A stretch of DNA of 17,727 nt from CAZISM01 sp964541895 (lineage in GTDB: Bacteria > Zhuqueibacterota > Zhuqueibacteria > Residuimicrobiales > Residuimicrobiaceae), in the NCBI GenBank assembly GCA_964541895.1, contig CAZISM010000107.1, forward strand, positions 1-17,727, read 5' to 3'. The notes under the pieces were generated by a model. The model saw only the letters and a program-made list of their open reading frames with translations. It was not told where the DNA came from and made no database searches. The translations under genes and the position numbers were made by a program. Positions 15,735 through 17,727 of this stretch are shown here, in pieces. The first letter of the stretch is position 1; each line of letters opens with the position of its first letter.

Positions 15735-15770
15735 GACCGCTTCGGCGGCCATGGCCGCCCCGGTCTTTTC
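15735..15770 (+). promoter_or_regulatory. Stem-loop in the leader of the heptose-type fusion gene
   Basis: A 16-bp perfect palindrome, GGCGGCCATGGCCGCC (15744-15759), folds as a 6-bp stem with a CATG loop. It is extended by GACCG (15735-15739) pairing with CGGTC (15761-15765) across a small internal loop, then TTTTC (15766-15770). It looks like a weak intrinsic terminator or attenuator on the plus strand, 36 nt before the ATG. Alternatively it is a protein-binding palindrome between two divergent genes. Confidence 0.4.
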
Positions 15771-15806
15771 AATTGCCGAATAGTAAAAATATTCTTACAT
15801 TTCTGC

Positions 15807-17267
15807 ATGGAAAACGTACAACACATTCTCATGCGGCTGCAGCAGGCTCCGGTGGCCGTTTTCGGAGATTTTTATCTCGACGAGTATATTCATGGCGCCA
15901 TCGACAAGGTTGCCGATGACGGGCCGGTGCCCATCGTGCAAGGCACGCGCCGTTCCTGGCAGCCTGCCGCCGCGGCGTATGTGTCCCTGCTTCTGGCCGA
16001 TTTAGGCGCCTCGGTGTATGCCTTTGGTCGCGTGGGCCAAGATCTGCACGGTCAGGCGCTGCTGAACGAATTGAAACAGCGGGGCATTCATTGCCAGGGG
16101 TTGCATCAGGACAGCTCCTATGTGACCCCAAGCCGCCTGCGCATCAGCGTCAAGGGGCCTCATTATCCGGAACGGGAGGTCATGCGCGTTTCCAGCGGTG
16201 AGAGCAGCGCGCCATCGCCAGCCACCCTGTCGCATCTGGCCGAACAGGCCGGTCTGCTCAACCGATGCAAAGCGCTGGTGGTGATCGATAAGGAAAGCGG
16301 TCTGGTTAATGCAGAAACCATCGAGTTGCTGCGCCGCCTCGCCGTCCAGGCGGTCTGCATCGGCGACTCCGAACGCCACGTCTCGCTGTTGAAACAGTTT
16401 ACGGCGGTGATCGTCAACGAAGCAGAAGCGGCAGCGGCCCTTGCAGAAACCGGCTATGGGCCGGAAAGCGGCGACCGGTTGCGATCGCTCCTGGGGTGCC
16501 GGCATCTCTATGTCAGTCATGGTGCGGCTGGTATGAGCGTACACCAGGAAGAGTTGCCGGCACACTTTGTCGGTACCGAAGCGTTGCAGGTGTTCGATGT
16601 GGTCGGCGCCGGCGAAGCGGTGGTCGCCGCGGTCGCCGCCGGCATCGTGGTGGAGGTCACGCCGCTGCAAACGGCCGCCCTCGCTAATTTGACGGCCGGC
16701 ATTGCGGTTTCCAAACCCGGCCTGGCCGAAATATCCCGCGAAGAGCTCATCGCCTTTGCCCTGCGACAGAACGCAGAACTGGAAGCCCACAAAGTCGTTT
16801 CTCTGACGGAACTGGGACTCATCGTCCAGGAGGCCAAGCGGCAGGGCAAAAAAGTCGTCTGGACCAACGGCTGTTTCGATATCATGCACGTCGGTCATAT
16901 TCTGTATCTGGAAAAAGCGCGCCGGCTGGGCGATATGCTGATCGTCGGCCTCAACAGCGATCAATCCGTACGCGCTTCCAAGGGCCCTTCCCGGCCTATT
17001 GTGGAGGAAAAACAGCGCGCCAAACTGATGTCCGCTCTCTCCTGTGTGGATTACGTCACCGTCTTTGACGAAGCGTCGCCCGTAGGGATCATCGCCCGGC
17101 TGCAACCGGACGTCTATGCCAAGGGAGGCGATTACAATCTGGCTTCGTTGAATCAGGAAGAGCGCCACACGGTCGAAGCGTATGGCGGCCGCATCGATCT
17201 GCTGCCCGGTGTGCCCGGCATGTCCACCAGCCATCTCATTGATAAAATTCTGAAAACATACCAATAG
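15807..17267 (+). CDS. HldE/RfaE-like fusion: degenerate PfkB kinase + nucleotidyltransferase
   Basis: The family makes ADP-heptose for lipopolysaccharide: a PfkB kinase half phosphorylates heptose 7-phosphate and a transferase half adds the nucleotide. The 486 residues match the HldE layout. The C-terminal half (about 335-486) is intact: TNGCFDIMHVGH with H361 and H364, LGDMLIVGLNSDQSV, KGGDYN and a terminal MSTSHLIDKI. The N-terminal half is recognisable but worn: the glycine-rich GGAANV motif is replaced by SWQPAAAAY (Q52-P53), the catalytic GAGD reads GAGE (E270), and the DPKG-type motif is gone, while NEAE (204-207) and VGQDLHG remain. The nucleotidyltransferase is therefore predicted active and the kinase inactive or altered. 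The ATG at 15807 has no clear ribosome-binding site; an open frame back to 15630 shows no homology. Confidence 0.85.
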   Translation: MENVQHILMRLQQAPVAVFGDFYLDEYIHGAIDKVADDGPVPIVQGTRRSWQPAAAAYVSLLLADLGASVYAFGRVGQDLHGQALLNELKQRGIHCQGLHQDSSYVTPSRLRISVKGPHYPEREVMRVSSGESSAPSPATLSHLAEQAGLLNRCKALVVIDKESGLVNAETIELLRRLAVQAVCIGDSERHVSLLKQFTAVIVNEAEAAAALAETGYGPESGDRLRSLLGCRHLYVSHGAAGMSVHQEELPAHFVGTEALQVFDVVGAGEAVVAAVAAGIVVEVTPLQTAALANLTAGIAVSKPGLAEISREELIAFALRQNAELEAHKVVSLTELGLIVQEAKRQGKKVVWTNGCFDIMHVGHILYLEKARRLGDMLIVGLNSDQSVRASKGPSRPIVEEKQRAKLMSALSCVDYVTVFDEASPVGIIARLQPDVYAKGGDYNLASLNQEERHTVEAYGGRIDLLPGVPGMSTSHLIDKILKTYQ

Positions 17268-17275
17268 GCCCTGCC

Positions 17276-17727
17276 ATGGCTTCCAATCGCACCGTGCTGT
17301 TTTACGCCAGTTGTCTGGCCATTTTCATGTTCGGCGTTTCACTGACCGTGTTGGGCGCCATGCTGCCGACGATTATGGATTCCTTCGGCATCGATAAGGC
17401 CAACGCCGGGTCGCTGTTTTTTCTGTTGAGTCTCGGCATGTTGACCGGCTCTTTGCTGTTCGGGCCGATTGTCGACCGCTATGGCTATAAATTCCTGCTG
17501 ATTCTTGCCTGCGTCGGCATCCTCATCGGGCTGAACGGCCTGGCGTTCGCCCAGCGGGTGGCGCATCTGCGCGTGCTCATGTTCATCGTCGGCCTGGCGG
17601 GGAGCATCATCAACGCCGGCACCAGCGCTCTGGTGTCGGATATCAGCGAAAGCCGGCGCAGCTCGGATCTCAGTCTGCTCGGCGTTTTCTACGGATTGGG
17701 GGCGTTCAGCATTCCCCTGCTCATCGG
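17276..17727 (+). CDS. MFS transporter, N-terminal part (cut by right edge)
   Basis: About 150 residues of a major facilitator superfamily permease are present, and the frame is open to the last base. The first membrane helix is about 7-33. The hallmark motif A between helices 2 and 3 reads GPIVDRYGYK (63-72), with the conserved G, D, R and G. Helices 2-5 follow in the expected rhythm. The ATG lies only 8 nt after the stop of the heptose-type fusion gene, so the two are probably co-transcribed and translationally linked. The transported compound cannot be told from this part. Confidence 0.85.
   Translation, partial: MASNRTVLFYASCLAIFMFGVSLTVLGAMLPTIMDSFGIDKANAGSLFFLLSLGMLTGSLLFGPIVDRYGYKFLLILACVGILIGLNGLAFAQRVAHLRVLMFIVGLAGSIINAGTSALVSDISESRRSSDLSLLGVFYGLGAFSIPLLI

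Noticed and set aside
15630..15806. Upstream extension of the heptose-type fusion gene
   Set aside because: It overlaps the tilS start and leader and the stem-loop, and has no similarity to the family; the kinase-like domain begins just after 15807.
16002..17264. 420-codon minus-strand open frame opposite the heptose-type fusion
   Set aside because: It lies opposite a clear HldE-like gene, and its translation has no recognisable motif. High GC content produces such antisense frames.

Overview
The window reads as an ordinary chromosomal segment of a GC-rich, free-living, Gram-negative-type bacterium. Evidence for an outer membrane is indirect: an HldE/RfaE-like heptose nucleotidyltransferase fusion. 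The order tilS-hpt-ftsH...folP...cdaA, together with a class III nucleotide cyclase and a TPR protein, would suit a lineage of the FCB group or a related candidate phylum (Calditrichota/KSB1-like). That placement is an inference and is not proven by the sequence. I see no rRNA, tRNA, CRISPR array, insertion sequence or prophage.

Layout. (1) At the left edge lies the 5' two-thirds of dnaG (primase) on the minus strand, starting at a TTG codon. It is divergent from a plus-strand long-chain acyl-CoA synthetase, and the two promoters appear to overlap in a ~100-bp spacer. (2) A strong hairpin terminator separates the synthetase from a convergent small lysine-rich secreted protein. A ~300-bp AT-rich spacer with an operator-like inverted repeat follows, then an orphan uroporphyrinogen-decarboxylase-superfamily protein on the plus strand. 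(3) From 15648 down to 4983 nine minus-strand genes follow one another with overlaps or gaps of at most 53 bp, and are probably one long operon: tilS, hpt, ftsH, a membrane TPR protein, folP, cdaA, a secreted Ntn-type hydrolase, a GAF-GAF-cyclase and a YdaE-type D-lyxose isomerase. (4) Divergent from tilS on the plus strand is an HldE-like fusion whose PfkB kinase half has lost several key motifs while its nucleotidyltransferase half is intact. An MFS transporter cut by the right edge follows 8 nt later.

How the genes work together. The first part of the operon is the widely conserved translation/purine salvage/protein-quality/folate cluster: tRNA-Ile lysidine synthase, hypoxanthine salvage, the FtsH protease and dihydropteroate synthase. 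The second part is signalling and accessory. It encodes a c-di-AMP synthase (CdaA) and, two genes later, a predicted cAMP/cGMP-type class III cyclase with two sensory GAF domains, so two different nucleotide second-messenger synthases may be co-transcribed. A secreted Ntn-type hydrolase lies between them and a sugar isomerase ends the operon.

No clearly new defence or mobile system is visible. The points most worth a second look are the degenerate-kinase/intact-transferase fusion, the two-messenger operon and its membrane TPR partner, and the translationally coupled cdaA-hydrolase pair.
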